Positions 47,624-57,316 of a stretch of DNA of 64,000 bases are shown here, piece after piece. How positions within the stretch are numbered: position 1 is the stretch's first letter; each line of letters starts with the position of its first letter. Origin of the DNA: Neobacillus bataviensis LMG 21833 (GTDB taxonomy: Bacteria > Bacillota > Bacilli > Bacillales > Cytobacillaceae). The notes beneath the pieces are model-generated. The model was not told where the DNA came from. It worked only from the letters and a program-made list of their open reading frames with translations, and searched no databases. The stretch spans positions 124,001 through 188,000 of the forward strand of contig NZ_AJLS01000055.1 in the NCBI RefSeq assembly GCF_000307875.1. Direction: 5' to 3'. The translations under genes were made by a program, and so were the position numbers.

Positions 47624-48514
47624 CTAAAAAGCTGGCCATTTTATATCTGCAGCTTTTTCAAACCTTATTTCAACATCATGCCAATTGACTATATTCCACC
47701 ATTTATCCACGTACTCCGCCCTGTTGTTTTTGTATTGGAGATAATAGGCATGCTCCCAAACATCGAGAACAAGGAGAGGAATCGTATCCCACTGCGTCAA
47801 TAACATATGCCGCTCCGATTGTAACACTTCCAAATGCCTTGCCCTTGGTGACCAGACCAATAAAGACCAGCCAGCTCCTTCCACTTGCTTGGCAGCTTCA
47901 GAGAATTGTCGTTTAAAAGCCTCAAAGCTTCCAAAATATCCATCTATTTCTTGCTTTAATATGCCTTGCGGACCACTGCTGCCATTCGGAATCATATTTC
48001 TCCAAAAAATCGTATGAAGATAATGACCAGAACCGTGAAAAGCAAGCTCACGTGACCAATGCTTAATGAATGAAAAATCATTGGTTTCCCTAGCCTTTTT
48101 AAGATTAAGTTCGGCTCGATTTAATCCATCCACATATGAACGATGGTGCTTATCGTGGTGCAATCTCATGATTTCCTCAGATATATACGGCTCTAAGCCA
48201 TTATAGGGATAGGGCAGTTCCGGTAAGGTATGTCCTCCGGGAGGAAGTGTTTTTTCTACAATCCAAATATTTCCGACTTCTTGTTTCCTTCTAAAATAAT
48301 GTTCCAGTTGTTCATGTATATTCTCAGCCTTTACCTGAAGACCAAGCAGCTCCTCAGACGATAATTCTCGGTTCGTGCTTTCAATTAATTCGGTAAATTC
48401 GTCAAGTTTTTCCCATAATTCCGAGTCTTCCCCCACCTTTTCCGATTGAAGAAATTGTTTCATTTGCTCATTCCAATCAAATAGCTCATTAACATATCGG
48501 CTAAATCGATCCAT
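47624..48514 (-). CDS. sodF: Fe/Mn superoxide dismutase-like protein with N-terminal extension
   Basis: 296 residues from ATG 48514 (GAGG five bases upstream). The C-terminal 195 residues are an Fe/Mn SOD domain: metal ligands in MRLHHDKHHRSYVDGLN, HGSGHYLHTIFWRN and LDVWEHAYYLQYKNNR. About 85-100 extra residues, predicted helical, precede it as in B. subtilis SodF. Its site between dacB and ypuI is not the B. subtilis sodF site. Enzyme activity inferred from conserved ligands. Confidence 0.88.
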   Translation of the reverse strand: MDRFSRYVNELFDWNEQMKQFLQSEKVGEDSELWEKLDEFTELIESTNRELSSEELLGLQVKAENIHEQLEHYFRRKQEVGNIWIVEKTLPPGGHTLPELPYPYNGLEPYISEEIMRLHHDKHHRSYVDGLNRAELNLKKARETNDFSFIKHWSRELAFHGSGHYLHTIFWRNMIPNGSSGPQGILKQEIDGYFGSFEAFKRQFSEAAKQVEGAGWSLLVWSPRARHLEVLQSERHMLLTQWDTIPLLVLDVWEHAYYLQYKNNRAEYVDKWWNIVNWHDVEIRFEKAADIKWPAF

Positions 48515-48600
48515 TAAATCCTCATTCCTCTCCAGCAATAAAACAGCTTTGTATTCAATCAATCTACCTAAATGGTATGAGGAATAAAGCTTGTTAAGAA

Positions 48601-48635
48601 CGAGAAAGGCCGCCCTTATTAAAAGGACAGCCTTA
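48601..48635 (-). terminator. Terminator of ypuI
   Basis: Hairpin AAGG(G/A)C(G/A)GCCT arms around 48607-48633, wobble pairs included, then CTTTCTCGTTC on the minus strand. Confidence 0.55.
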
Positions 48636-48644
48636 GACCCTAGT

Positions 48645-49133
48645 TTATTTTGATTGAATCATTTTAGTTCGATAATCGGTTTCATAGTACTCAAGTTCTT
48701 CCCTAATTCTTTGGAAATCCCCTTCTAGATTCTTTAGGAGTTGCACAACACTTTCCGAAACGTTTCGGGAAAATTTAATCGAATTTCGTCCTGTATAGGC
48801 GGAACGGCTATCTTCAAACCAAGCATCATTCTTCGGTGAGAAAAACTCTTCAATACATTGATGGTAAATCTTATAAAGAGTTTTTTCGGCTGCTGCTTTT
48901 TGAAAAGGTTCGTTTATCAAGATAACAGAGCATGTTTCTAAACATTCTGCGCTATAAACAGCTAACTTGCGTAAATTGGCAAAGATTATTTTATTATAGC
49001 TGCGCTCTTCTTCATTTTCTACTTTCAATTCCGAAATCGTTGTTTCATTTAAAAAGTCTTCAATTATTGAAATTGACTTTGTTAAAAAATCTTTAACATC
49101 CATAAGTTGCGTTTTAACCAATGAATTCCCCAT
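48645..49133 (-). CDS. ypuI: YpuI-like protein
   Basis: 162 residues, no signal peptide or membrane helix. The conserved block EEFFSPKNDAWFEDSRSAYT and the tail REELEYYETDYRTKMI identify the YpuI (DUF3907) family. AGGGGG precedes the ATG. Function unknown; it sits beside scpAB and sporulation genes. Confidence 0.88.
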   Translation of the reverse strand: MGNSLVKTQLMDVKDFLTKSISIIEDFLNETTISELKVENEEERSYNKIIFANLRKLAVYSAECLETCSVILINEPFQKAAAEKTLYKIYHQCIEEFFSPKNDAWFEDSRSAYTGRNSIKFSRNVSESVVQLLKNLEGDFQRIREELEYYETDYRTKMIQSK

Positions 49134-49172
49134 AGTTACCCCCTAATATTTACCTAAGATCAATTTACTTTA

Positions 49173-49592
49173 TTATAGCGGCTGCAGGATGAACTCTAGT
49201 GGAGAACGAAGTTCAAAGCCCTTTTTTTGTTTAAGGGCAAGCATTATTTCAGGCAATTTAGTAAAGTTAATATCTTGGAAATAGGCAGCAAACTCCTGTT
49301 TAGAATTAATATATAGGCGTTTACGGCTGCGAAGTCCTGGATTTTTTAAGAGGCAAATAAGTGCAACAATTTCTTTGAAATAAACTTCATTTCCTTCATG
49401 AACCATTATGGGATCTTGCTGATATGGGGTAAACTCAGCAAAGATTTGATCAAAGTACCTTACATACAGAACATGCAGCGTTTTTTCTACACCATCTTCA
49501 ATGAAGGTAACTTCACTTCTGTTAAAAAAGTCCTCTGAAGTATTTGATTTTTCTTTTTCTAATTCAAATCCTTTACACTCTTTAATTAGCAA
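49173..49592 (-). CDS. Unrecognised cytoplasmic protein
   Basis: I do not recognise the family. From TTG 49592, ten bases after AAGGAG, it has 139 residues; ATG 49646 would add 18 residues but has no ribosome binding site. No membrane helix, signal or cysteine cluster; composition looks coding, with several aromatic residues (VLYVRYFDQIFAEFTPYQQD). B. subtilis has nothing that I recall between ypuI and scpB (ypuH). Same strand as its neighbours and probably a separate or joint operon with ypuI. Confidence 0.7.
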   Translation of the reverse strand: MLIKECKGFELEKEKSNTSEDFFNRSEVTFIEDGVEKTLHVLYVRYFDQIFAEFTPYQQDPIMVHEGNEVYFKEIVALICLLKNPGLRSRKRLYINSKQEFAAYFQDINFTKLPEIMLALKQKKGFELRSPLEFILQPL

Positions 49593-49684
49593 CTTAATCT
49601 CGCTCCTTGTCGAAATGCTTAAGCCTTGTTGGATTACTAAAAACATATATTCATTTTAGCATAAATTCGTCTTCCGATTGTGAT

Positions 49685-50269
49685 TTAGGAGTTAATTGTT
49701 TCCTGAAATTTTTCAAAAAACAAGTCAGCTTCCTCCTGAATAAATTCTTCCTCGACTTTATCCGGAAGCTGTGGAAGTTCTTTTAAACTTTTTAATCCAA
49801 AATAGTCCAGGAATTCTTTTGTTGTCCCATATAAATAGGCCCTTCCTGTCCCTTCTGCCCGGCCAACTTCCTTTATTAATACCTTCGAGACAAGGGTATG
49901 CAGCGGTCTCTCCGTTTTCACACCGCGAATTTCCTCAATTTCAGCACGGGTAATCGGCTGTTTATAGGCAATGATCGCCAATGTCTCTAAAGCAGCCTGT
50001 GATAATGTAGAGGTATGGGGGGAATCAACTAGCTTCTTAAGATAAATTGCATTTTCCTTCTTTGTTGCCAGTTGATAGGTTCCTGCTAACTGGACAACCA
50101 TAATACCCCTATTAGTTTCGGCATATTCTTGTCTTAACTTCTCAATGATTTCAATCGCCTTAAGCTCATCTACTTCTAAAACCTCTCCTAATTGCTTTAG
50201 TGAAAGACCTTCATCCCCTGCTGCAAACAATAGGCTTTCCAGAATGCTGCTCCAATTAATGATTTCCAA
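49685..50269 (-). CDS. scpB: Segregation and condensation protein B
   Basis: Subunit of the SMC-ScpAB condensin that organises and segregates chromosomes. 194 residues with winged-helix domains; [20 protein letters not shown] and [18 protein letters not shown] are typical. Start TTG 50269, nine bases after AAAGGAG, overlapping scpA by 14 bases. Confidence 0.96.
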   Translation of the reverse strand: MEIINWSSILESLLFAAGDEGLSLKQLGEVLEVDELKAIEIIEKLRQEYAETNRGIMVVQLAGTYQLATKKENAIYLKKLVDSPHTSTLSQAALETLAIIAYKQPITRAEIEEIRGVKTERPLHTLVSKVLIKEVGRAEGTGRAYLYGTTKEFLDYFGLKSLKELPQLPDKVEEEFIQEEADLFFEKFQETINS

Positions 50270-51026
50270 CCACTTCTGCTCCTTTCGCTACAACTTCAAC
50301 AAAGATATCACCAAAATTTTCTTTTTGCTCAACATCAATCACTTTTCTTTTTATCAATTCCAAAACAGCTAAAAAGGTCACTACTATATGATCCTTTGCC
50401 GGATTTGGAAATAATTCATTAAAGTTTTTTCTTCCTTTAAGCTGTGTTAATTCACCCATAATCTCTGCCATTCTTTTCTCAATCGATATTTCTTGGCGGG
50501 CAATTTTAGTCGCCAGGGGCCGTTGTAACTTTTTTCTTCGCAAAAGCTTTTGGAAGGCTGCCAGCATATCATACAAGGAGACATTTAAGTCAGTTTTTTC
50601 AGGTTGTTTTTCCTTTGCAAAATCAGAAAGATCACTTGGCGGCTTGGTATACATAAGACCACGTTCTTCTTCCATCGTTTTAAGGTCATGTGCAGCCTCT
50701 TTATATTTGCGATATTCAATCAAGCGCTCCACAAGCTCGTCTCTTGGGTCTTCCTCGTATGTCATTTCAGAATCTACTTCATCGAAAACCTCTTCATGCT
50801 TTGGTAAAAGCATTTTGCTCTTTATTACCAGTAATGTCGCTGCCATTACTAAAAATTCACTGGCAACATCCAGTTGAAGCTCCTTCATTGTTTTAATATA
50901 TATTAAGTATTGCTCGGTAATTTCGGCAACAGGAATATCATATATATCAATTTCAAGCCGATTAATTAAATGGAGAAGCAAATCTAACGGCCCTTCAAAC
51001 GCATCAATCTTCACCTGATACGGCAT
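50256..51026 (-). CDS. scpA: Segregation and condensation protein A
   Basis: Kleisin subunit bridging the SMC heads. 256 residues starting [21 protein letters not shown]-terminus [20 protein letters not shown] binds SMC. ATG 51026 follows GGTGA by six bases and is chosen over ATG 51032, which abuts it. Promoter not identified. Confidence 0.95.
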   Translation of the reverse strand: MPYQVKIDAFEGPLDLLLHLINRLEIDIYDIPVAEITEQYLIYIKTMKELQLDVASEFLVMAATLLVIKSKMLLPKHEEVFDEVDSEMTYEEDPRDELVERLIEYRKYKEAAHDLKTMEEERGLMYTKPPSDLSDFAKEKQPEKTDLNVSLYDMLAAFQKLLRRKKLQRPLATKIARQEISIEKRMAEIMGELTQLKGRKNFNELFPNPAKDHIVVTFLAVLELIKRKVIDVEQKENFGDIFVEVVAKGAEVVGNH

Positions 51027-51235
51027 GTTCATTCACCAAAATTCTTCATAAATAAAATTTGTTCATCAGTCATTTCAACTATTAATAGTATAGAGGATTC
51101 ACACGGTGTAATCCAATAGAAAAATCAACCTTACAGGTTCTTAATTACCAAAACATGATGTTTGCCCATAACAATGGACAAAACTCCCACATATTATGAC
51201 AAGGAAAAGACAATAATTATGTAGGAGGTTTTAAT

Positions 51236-51322
51236 ATGGATGGCGCATTTGGAGGCGGCTTTGCTTTAATCGTCGTTTTATTCATTTTGTTAATCATTGT
51301 TGGTGCTGCTTGGGTTTACTAA
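51236..51322 (+). CDS. 28-residue YjcZ-like sporulation microprotein
   Basis: Plus-strand frame too short for standard ORF finding. It starts MDGAFGGGFALIVVLFILLI and ends VGAAWVY: a glycine-rich head and one membrane helix. GTAGGAGG lies seven bases before the ATG and a strong terminator follows. This pattern matches the YjcZ/YtfJ-like small coat-associated proteins of Bacillus; paralogues often occur in many copies. Function not established. Confidence 0.82.
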   Translation: MDGAFGGGFALIVVLFILLIIVGAAWVY

Positions 51323-51371
51323 CTAGAAAAGCGTAAACCCCTAGGCGCGGGGGCTAGACAATTAGAGAAAT
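51323..51371. repeat. Short related repeat, copy C
   Basis: AGAAAAGCG at the start and GGGGGCTAGACAATTAGAGAA at the end resemble the ends of copies A and B (GAAAAGCG, GCTGGACAATTCTCAAA), with most of the middle missing. Degenerate; assignment tentative. Confidence 0.5.
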
Positions 51372-51372
51372 G

Positions 51373-51401
51373 GAAAACCCGTCATATTGACGGGTTTTTT
51401 T
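51373..51401 (+). terminator. Terminator of the YjcZ-like gene
   Basis: Perfect eight-base stem ACCCGTCA / TGACGGGT and seven T on the plus strand. Confidence 0.9.
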
Positions 51402-51464
51402 CACTAAGGAAGCTGCACTGTTATGATAAACTAGATTTACATAGTTCAATAAGGGGGGGATCTC

Positions 51465-51986
51465 TTGTACCCAATCGAGTATATCCAATTTTTAGCCCAT
51501 TTTCACGGAGATCGAGATTATTTTGAGTGCCATGAGTTACTTGAGGAATATTGGAAAAAGATAGATTCCAGGAACAAATCGTCCGTCTGGGTCGGTCTTA
51601 TTTTACTGGCAGTATCCACCTATCATCACCGTAGAGGCAATTTTAATGGGGCAAAAAGAACATTGGAAAAAGCAACAATAATTTTCGACACTCACGCTGG
51701 TGAGCTATCAAAATTAGGCTTGGATCAATCACTTCTTCACCATTTATTAAAAGAACGATTGTCAATAATTGCAGATACAAAAGCGTATTATAGCTATGAT
51801 TTACCAATCTCTGATCCAACCCTCCTACAAATGTGTGAAACCTATTGTGAACAAGTTGGGTTTCAATGGGGGACAGATAGTGACATCACGGAAAGCAGGC
51901 TCATACATCGACATAAATTACGGGATAGAACAAGTGTAATCGAAGAAAGACAACAGTCCTTAAAATCGCGAAAAGGCAGAGAATGA
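51465..51986 (+). CDS. ypuF: DUF309 protein, YpuF-like
   Basis: 173 residues, start TTG 51465 behind AAGGGGGGGA. FHGDRDYFECHELLEEYWK near residue 14 and TYHHRRGNFNGAKRTLEKA near residue 52 are DUF309 family marks; the clustered histidines and glutamates may bind a metal. In B. subtilis ypuF lies near scpA and ribT, as here. Function unknown. Confidence 0.87.
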   Translation: MYPIEYIQFLAHFHGDRDYFECHELLEEYWKKIDSRNKSSVWVGLILLAVSTYHHRRGNFNGAKRTLEKATIIFDTHAGELSKLGLDQSLLHHLLKERLSIIADTKAYYSYDLPISDPTLLQMCETYCEQVGFQWGTDSDITESRLIHRHKLRDRTSVIEERQQSLKSRKGRE

Positions 51987-52005
51987 ACCTAATTCTCTGC
52001 CTTTT
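51971..52005. terminator. Bidirectional terminator between ypuF and ribT
   Basis: Perfect 14-base stem AAAAGGCAGAGAAT / ATTCTCTGCCTTTT with T on both sides; the ypuF stop lies inside. Confidence 0.9.
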
Positions 52006-52016
52006 ATACAATCCCC

Positions 52017-52376
<360 letters not shown>

Positions 52377-52541
52377 TCATTATATGAAATAAACCGATGA
52401 ATTCCTTGGTTTCACAATAGTATATTTTTTCAAAATAATTCATTACTAAACATTTATTTATTATATGTATTTGATTTGATTGTGTTGCACTAAGCACCAT
52501 CATACATAAAAATAAGAAAATCATCAAATCTCAGGATAGTT

Positions 52542-52634
52542 CTACCGATTAGGTACAATAAAAAGCCAGTAGATCAATCCCCAGATAACAGAGATCCCGA
52601 TAAGGATACCAAATAATACCCAATTTCTTTTCAT
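52542..52634 (-). CDS. Small single-pass membrane protein, 30 residues
   Basis: Minus-strand frame MKRNWVLFGILIGISVIWGL plus LIYWLFIVPNR-like end (IYWLFIVPNR), one membrane helix from residue 5 to 27, positive N-terminus. GGAGG lies nine bases before the ATG. It is not similar to anything I can name. Located in the long gap upstream of ribT. The rest of this gap (52368-52541) shows no gene, and 52635-52810 holds the ypuA promoter. Confidence 0.6.
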   Translation of the reverse strand: MKRNWVLFGILIGISVIWGLIYWLFIVPNR

Positions 52635-52748
52635 GAAAAATGTTCCTCCAAAAAACTTTATTCCTAGCCACCATTCTACACCAAATAACAAAAATAAGCT
52701 ATTTTATCTCGTAAATGTTGTAAGTTCACCGTTTACGTTTCAAAACTA

Positions 52749-52775
52749 TGAAACTTCCAGATTAAATAATACGTT
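52749..52775 (+). promoter_or_regulatory. ECF-type promoter of ypuA
   Basis: TGAAAC, 17-base spacer, CGTT on the plus strand, about 70 bases before ypuA. In B. subtilis ypuA belongs to the SigM regulon, which uses TGAAAC and CGT-type boxes. A TATAAT at 52776-52781 without a good -35 is an alternative. Confidence 0.45.
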
Positions 52776-52843
52776 TATAATAGTGATTTCGGTTATATTA
52801 TATAAGAGGTTTGACTAGAGTTATTACTTCAAGGAGGGAAATA

Positions 52844-53707
52844 ATGAAAAAGATCTTGATTCTTCTACTATTAACATTTGTATTCGTCCATCCCATCCGC
52901 AGTTTTGCAGATATGGCAGAGGGAGATATGATTGTCACATTGGGTGAAAATTTGACAACAGAGCAAAAAAATAATCTATTAGCAGAAATGGGCGCACCAA
53001 AGGATGTTCAAATTGTGACCGTTTCAAATCAAGAAGAACATCAATATTTAGGTAAATACGTCGCGAAATCATTTATAGGTACAAAGGCCATATCTTCATC
53101 AGCAATCACCGTCGCACCAAAGGGTTCAGGAGTTACGGTGAAAACAAAAAATATTAACTGGGTTACCGATGAAATGTATGTCAACGCCTTGATTACAGCT
53201 GGGGTCAAAGATGCAAATATCTATATCACTGCCCCGATTGCGGTGTCCGGAACCGCTGCCCTAACAGGGATTATCAAAGCATATGAAATTTCTGCCGATA
53301 AAACCATTCCAGAAGATGTAAAGCAGGCTGCAAATCAAGAGATGGTAGAAACAGCCAAACTCGGCGATTCTATCGGTGAAAAAAATGCAGCCGCCTTAAT
53401 CGCAAAAGTAAAAGAAGAGATTGCTAAAAACAAACCGAAAAATGATGAAGAATTACGGAACATTATTGAGCAGGCCGCAAAGGATTTAAATGTTACCCTT
53501 TCAGACGCCCAAATGCAAAGGCTGATTGACTTTTTTAATAAACTAAAGGATTTAAACATTGACTGGAACCAAGTCAGCGATCAGCTCAATAAAGCAAAAG
53601 ACCGGATTTCAAAATTTCTTCACTCTGAAGAAGGACAAGGATTTTTAGAGAAAGTTAAACAATTTTTTATTTGGCTGATTGATGCAATAAAATCATTTTT
53701 TTCATAA
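52844..53707 (+). CDS. ypuA: DUF1002 exported protein, YpuA-like
   Basis: 287 residues: signal peptide about 1-22 (ends VHPIRSFA), DUF1002 region about 25-210 with MYVNALITAGVKDANIYITA, and an amphipathic C-terminal helix FFIWLIDAIKSFFS. ATG 52844 is chosen because AAGGAGGG lies just before it; the upstream TTG-region start lacks support. Envelope-stress linked in B. subtilis; biochemical role unknown. Confidence 0.9.
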   Translation: MKKILILLLLTFVFVHPIRSFADMAEGDMIVTLGENLTTEQKNNLLAEMGAPKDVQIVTVSNQEEHQYLGKYVAKSFIGTKAISSSAITVAPKGSGVTVKTKNINWVTDEMYVNALITAGVKDANIYITAPIAVSGTAALTGIIKAYEISADKTIPEDVKQAANQEMVETAKLGDSIGEKNAAALIAKVKEEIAKNKPKNDEELRNIIEQAAKDLNVTLSDAQMQRLIDFFNKLKDLNIDWNQVSDQLNKAKDRISKFLHSEEGQGFLEKVKQFFIWLIDAIKSFFS

Positions 53708-53713
53708 AAGTTG

Positions 53714-53744
53714 AAAAGCTGCCGCACTTGCGACAGCTTTTTCT
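53714..53744. terminator. Bidirectional terminator between ypuA and lysA
   Basis: Stem AAAGCTGCCGCA / TGCGACAGCTTT (one mismatch) with T on the plus strand and TTTTC on the minus; convergent genes end at it. Confidence 0.85.
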
Positions 53745-55048
53745 TATTTAAGCGGTAAATCGAGTCTTACTAAATCTTCATATGATTCTCTTTTTACAAC
53801 AAGGGTTGCCTTCCCGTTTTCAACAAATACGACGGCCGGGCGCGGAATCCGGTTGTAGTTGTTTGACATCGAATACCCATAGGCACCTGTGCAAAATACA
53901 GCAAGAATATCTTCTTCACCCGCTTCTGGCAGCGGTAAATCCCAAATTAACATATCACCGGATTCACAGCATTTCCCGGCAATGGAGACCGTTTCACTTG
54001 CTTTCGCTAATGGTTTATTGGCAAGAACAGCTTCATACTTTGCCTGGTAAAGTGCCGGACGGATATTATCGCTCATTCCGCCATCAACAGCTAAATACTT
54101 CCTGACACCGGGAACTTCTTTCGATGAACCAACCTTATAAAGAGTAATCCCCGCATCCCCAACAAGTGAACGACCAGGCTCAATCCATATTTCCGGCATG
54201 GTTAATGAGCGCTGCTTAGTTAAATTTTTTACTTCTGTAATGATTTCACCTACATACTGCGATGGTGGAATTGGCTCGTCTTCTTTTGTATAGCGGATTC
54301 CAAAGCCCCCGCCAAGGTTTAACACCTTCGCTTCGAAGGATAACTCGGTTTTCCAGTATGCCATCTTTTCAACAATTTTCTGTGCCGCTAGTAAAAAACC
54401 GGTAGTTTCAAAAATTTGTGACCCGATATGGCAATGAAGTCCGAGGACATCAAAATAGTCAAATCCAATCGCCGTTTTTAATGCCTCTTCCGCCTGTCCA
54501 TTTTGAAGGTCAAAGCCAAATTTCGAATCCTCTTGGCCAGTTAAAATGTAGTCATGGGTATGTGCTTCAATTCCAGGAGTAACCCTTAAGAGGATGCTGA
54601 CCTTCACATTTTTCTCCTGGCAAATAGTCTGTAATAATTCCATTTCTGAAAAATTATCAACAACAATACAACCAATTCCTTGGTCTAAAGCCATTTCTAA
54701 TTCTTCCCGGCTTTTATTATTACCATGAAAATGAATTCTTTCTACCGGAAACCCGGCTACAATTGCGGTATACAATTCGCCGCCCGATACGACATCAAGC
54801 GATAATCCCTCTTCCTCCGCTAATTGGATCATCGCAACCGTCGAAAATGCTTTACTGGCATATGCGACTTGAGCCTTAACATTAAGGTCTTCAAATGTTT
54901 GTTTAAAGCCCCGTGCCCTTTCTCTCATTAATGCTACATCGTATACATACAGGGGGGTCCCAAATTGCCGTGTTAACTCAACGGCATCAACCCCGCCTAT
55001 TTCTAAATTCCCATTTTTATTTACATCTGTTGATCCGTAAAAATACAT
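53744..55048 (-). CDS. lysA: Diaminopimelate decarboxylase
   Basis: PLP enzyme making L-lysine from meso-DAP. 434 residues. The PLP lysine is in AYASKAFS near residue 57, HCHIGSQI and LGGGFGIRY bind the phosphate, EPGRSLVG and CCESGDML follow. ATG 55048 has AGGAGAGAGGG upstream. No lysine riboswitch fits into the 150 bases before it. B. subtilis has the same lysA-spoVAF adjacency. Confidence 0.96.
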   Translation of the reverse strand: MYFYGSTDVNKNGNLEIGGVDAVELTRQFGTPLYVYDVALMRERARGFKQTFEDLNVKAQVAYASKAFSTVAMIQLAEEEGLSLDVVSGGELYTAIVAGFPVERIHFHGNNKSREELEMALDQGIGCIVVDNFSEMELLQTICQEKNVKVSILLRVTPGIEAHTHDYILTGQEDSKFGFDLQNGQAEEALKTAIGFDYFDVLGLHCHIGSQIFETTGFLLAAQKIVEKMAYWKTELSFEAKVLNLGGGFGIRYTKEDEPIPPSQYVGEIITEVKNLTKQRSLTMPEIWIEPGRSLVGDAGITLYKVGSSKEVPGVRKYLAVDGGMSDNIRPALYQAKYEAVLANKPLAKASETVSIAGKCCESGDMLIWDLPLPEAGEEDILAVFCTGAYGYSMSNNYNRIPRPAVVFVENGKATLVVKRESYEDLVRLDLPLK

Positions 55049-55201
55049 TCTATTCCCTCTCTCCTGCATAACTCACTATAGTTTATGTATATCATTATAA
55101 TAAATAAATAGACAGAATCTCCATAAGATACTGCCTATTTTTAATCCTTTATCCCTTTATTTAATTAAAATTACTTTAGCATAACTGTAAAAAAACCGCA
55201 A

Positions 55202-56692
55202 TTATTTCTCGTTTGCTTCTGGCGGCTGGCGGAAACGATTTCGAGGATGCACGATACTTGGTCTTAAAATGGAACCGGGGATTGCCCTACGGAAGACAAT
55301 CTGCATAAATCCTTTTGGTTCGAATGGAAGAAATGGCCAGAAGTATGGTGTATTCAGTGCACGCATTTTCACTATAAATAAGAACAATAAAGTACTGCCA
55401 ATTATAAAGCCTGGTGTATGGAACATAGCTACCAAAATCATCAATGCCATTCTGGCTATTTTATTGGCCACACCTAACTCATAGCTTGGAGTCGTAAATG
55501 TACCGATCCCTGCCACAGCAACATAAAGAATGACCTCCGGCACAAATAAACCAACGTCAATCGCAATTTGACCAATCAATACCGCGGCAATTAATCCCAT
55601 AGCCGTTGATAATGGTGTCGGGGTATGAATGGCGGCCATCCTTAAAAATTCAATCCCAAAATCCGCTAATATTAATTGAATAACCACTGGAATATTGGTT
55701 TGTTCATTTGGTCCAATAAAGGATACCTTTTCAGGTAATAAGGACGGCTCCAGTACGAATAATAACCATAAAGGAAGTAAGGCAATCGATGCTACAACAC
55801 CTAAAAACCGTGTCCACCGTACAAACGTCCCCATTGCCGGTGATTCCCGGAATTCTTCCGCATGCTGTACATGATGAAAATAAGTAGCTGGTGAAATAAT
55901 GACGCTTGGAGATGTATCACAGTAAATAATGACATGGCCTTCTAGAATATGTGCCGCTGCTACATCCGCTCTTTCCGTATATCTAACCAATGGGAAAGGA
56001 TTCCAGCCCTGTTTCACGATAAACTCCTCGATCGTTTTATCTGCCATTGGAATTCCATCAACATCAATAGCCTGAAGCTCTTTTCTAAGAATATTTAGTA
56101 AATCTGGGTCTGCCACATCTTCTAAATAACCTAACGCTACATCCGTTTTTGAACGTTTTCCTACCTTATGCATTTCAAAGCGCAGTCGTTCGTCGCGGAT
56201 TCTTCTTCTTGTTAAAGCCGTATTGAGAACAATGTTTTCAACAAACCCATCACGCGAACCACGAACAACCTTTTCTGTATCAGGCTCTTGTGGAGATCTG
56301 CCTGGATAGCTCCTTACATCTATTACAAGAGCTATATTTTCCCCTTCCATTACAACGGCAATTAAACCAGATAATACCTGAGTGACCACCTTATCGAGTG
56401 TTTTTACTTGTTCAACTGATACATTAACAATTCGGTTATCAATAACTTTAAACAAGTCCGTTGATAATTTTTCATGATCATTGATTTCTACTAATTCTTC
56501 AATTAACTGATTAATATAAAGCGAATCACATAACCCATTTACATAATAGATATGAACATCTTTCTTTAAAATTTTTAACTTCCTGACCCCGATATCAAAG
56601 CTTACACCGAGTCCCACCCGCTGTTTCATATAATTTTCAATTTCATTTACAGATTCCGGGATTGGCCAATTTTGCTCTTTACTTCTTGCCAT
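55202..56692 (-). CDS. spoVAF: Stage V sporulation protein AF, GerA family
   Basis: GerA-type membrane protein encoded in spoVA operons; needed for normal germination rate in B. subtilis. 496 residues: soluble N-terminal domain, then five or more membrane helices from about 280 to 460 ([20 protein letters not shown] begins them), C-terminus cytoplasmic. ATG 56692 follows AAAGGAGTGG and overlaps spoVAEA by 14 bases. Confidence 0.96.
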   Translation of the reverse strand: MARSKEQNWPIPESVNEIENYMKQRVGLGVSFDIGVRKLKILKKDVHIYYVNGLCDSLYINQLIEELVEINDHEKLSTDLFKVIDNRIVNVSVEQVKTLDKVVTQVLSGLIAVVMEGENIALVIDVRSYPGRSPQEPDTEKVVRGSRDGFVENIVLNTALTRRRIRDERLRFEMHKVGKRSKTDVALGYLEDVADPDLLNILRKELQAIDVDGIPMADKTIEEFIVKQGWNPFPLVRYTERADVAAAHILEGHVIIYCDTSPSVIISPATYFHHVQHAEEFRESPAMGTFVRWTRFLGVVASIALLPLWLLFVLEPSLLPEKVSFIGPNEQTNIPVVIQLILADFGIEFLRMAAIHTPTPLSTAMGLIAAVLIGQIAIDVGLFVPEVILYVAVAGIGTFTTPSYELGVANKIARMALMILVAMFHTPGFIIGSTLLFLFIVKMRALNTPYFWPFLPFEPKGFMQIVFRRAIPGSILRPSIVHPRNRFRQPPEANEK

Positions 56693-57254
56693 AAAAGCCA
56701 CTCCTTTCAAGAATTAATTCCACTGCTTTTTTCGTGATCGGAGAGCCAAGTTTGTAGGAATCGCGTCTTGCCATTTTTCCAATATCACCAACACCTACAA
56801 TAATGGGCACGTCCAATTCATCAAGGCAATAAACGGTATCTCCATTTATTCTCCCAATTTCAAGTTCTTGTATACCAAATTTATCTACGCCATAGGGCGT
56901 TAGCTCTCCATCGCGATCGATGCTTACATCGACCCTTGACCATTCCTCATGTCTTGATTTTGCTGCAACCGCAATTACCCCAAGAACTTCAATGTCTTTA
57001 TGTGATGCAACATATTTCAATGCGGATTCTCCCGCCCCTTCCCCCACGATTCCACTGTCATCGAACATCACTAGTACAGGATCATGTGCCGCTTTTTTTA
57101 TTAACTTAACGATTTCTGGACCAGTTAATGTTGTCGGATTTCCATGAGAACTGGAAATGCATCGCCCGCCAATCTCTTGTGCAACATGCTCCACAGCCCT
57201 TTTTGCATATTCATCACCGTCAGTAACGAATATGACACGCCTCCGAATACCCAT
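56679..57254 (-). CDS. spoVAEA: Stage V sporulation protein AEa
   Basis: Soluble SpoVA accessory. 191 residues from ATG 57254 (AAGGG upstream): [20 protein letters not shown] and [19 protein letters not shown] are the family marks. The open frame to 57341 has no ribosome binding site and overlaps spoVAB. It precedes spoVAF as in B. subtilis, but spoVAC, spoVAD and spoVAEb, normally just upstream, are absent. Confidence 0.95.
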   Translation of the reverse strand: MGIRRRVIFVTDGDEYAKRAVEHVAQEIGGRCISSSHGNPTTLTGPEIVKLIKKAAHDPVLVMFDDSGIVGEGAGESALKYVASHKDIEVLGVIAVAAKSRHEEWSRVDVSIDRDGELTPYGVDKFGIQELEIGRINGDTVYCLDELDVPIIVGVGDIGKMARRDSYKLGSPITKKAVELILERSGFYGKK

Positions 57255-57316
57255 ACTTTGATGTCCCTTCATTAAAAAGAGTAAATGCTTTTTGGAGCCC
57301 AAAAATTCCCAAGGAA

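Noticed and set aside
55049..55201. Lysine riboswitch before lysA
   Set aside because: Only about 150 bases, which are AT-rich with no L-box elements seen.
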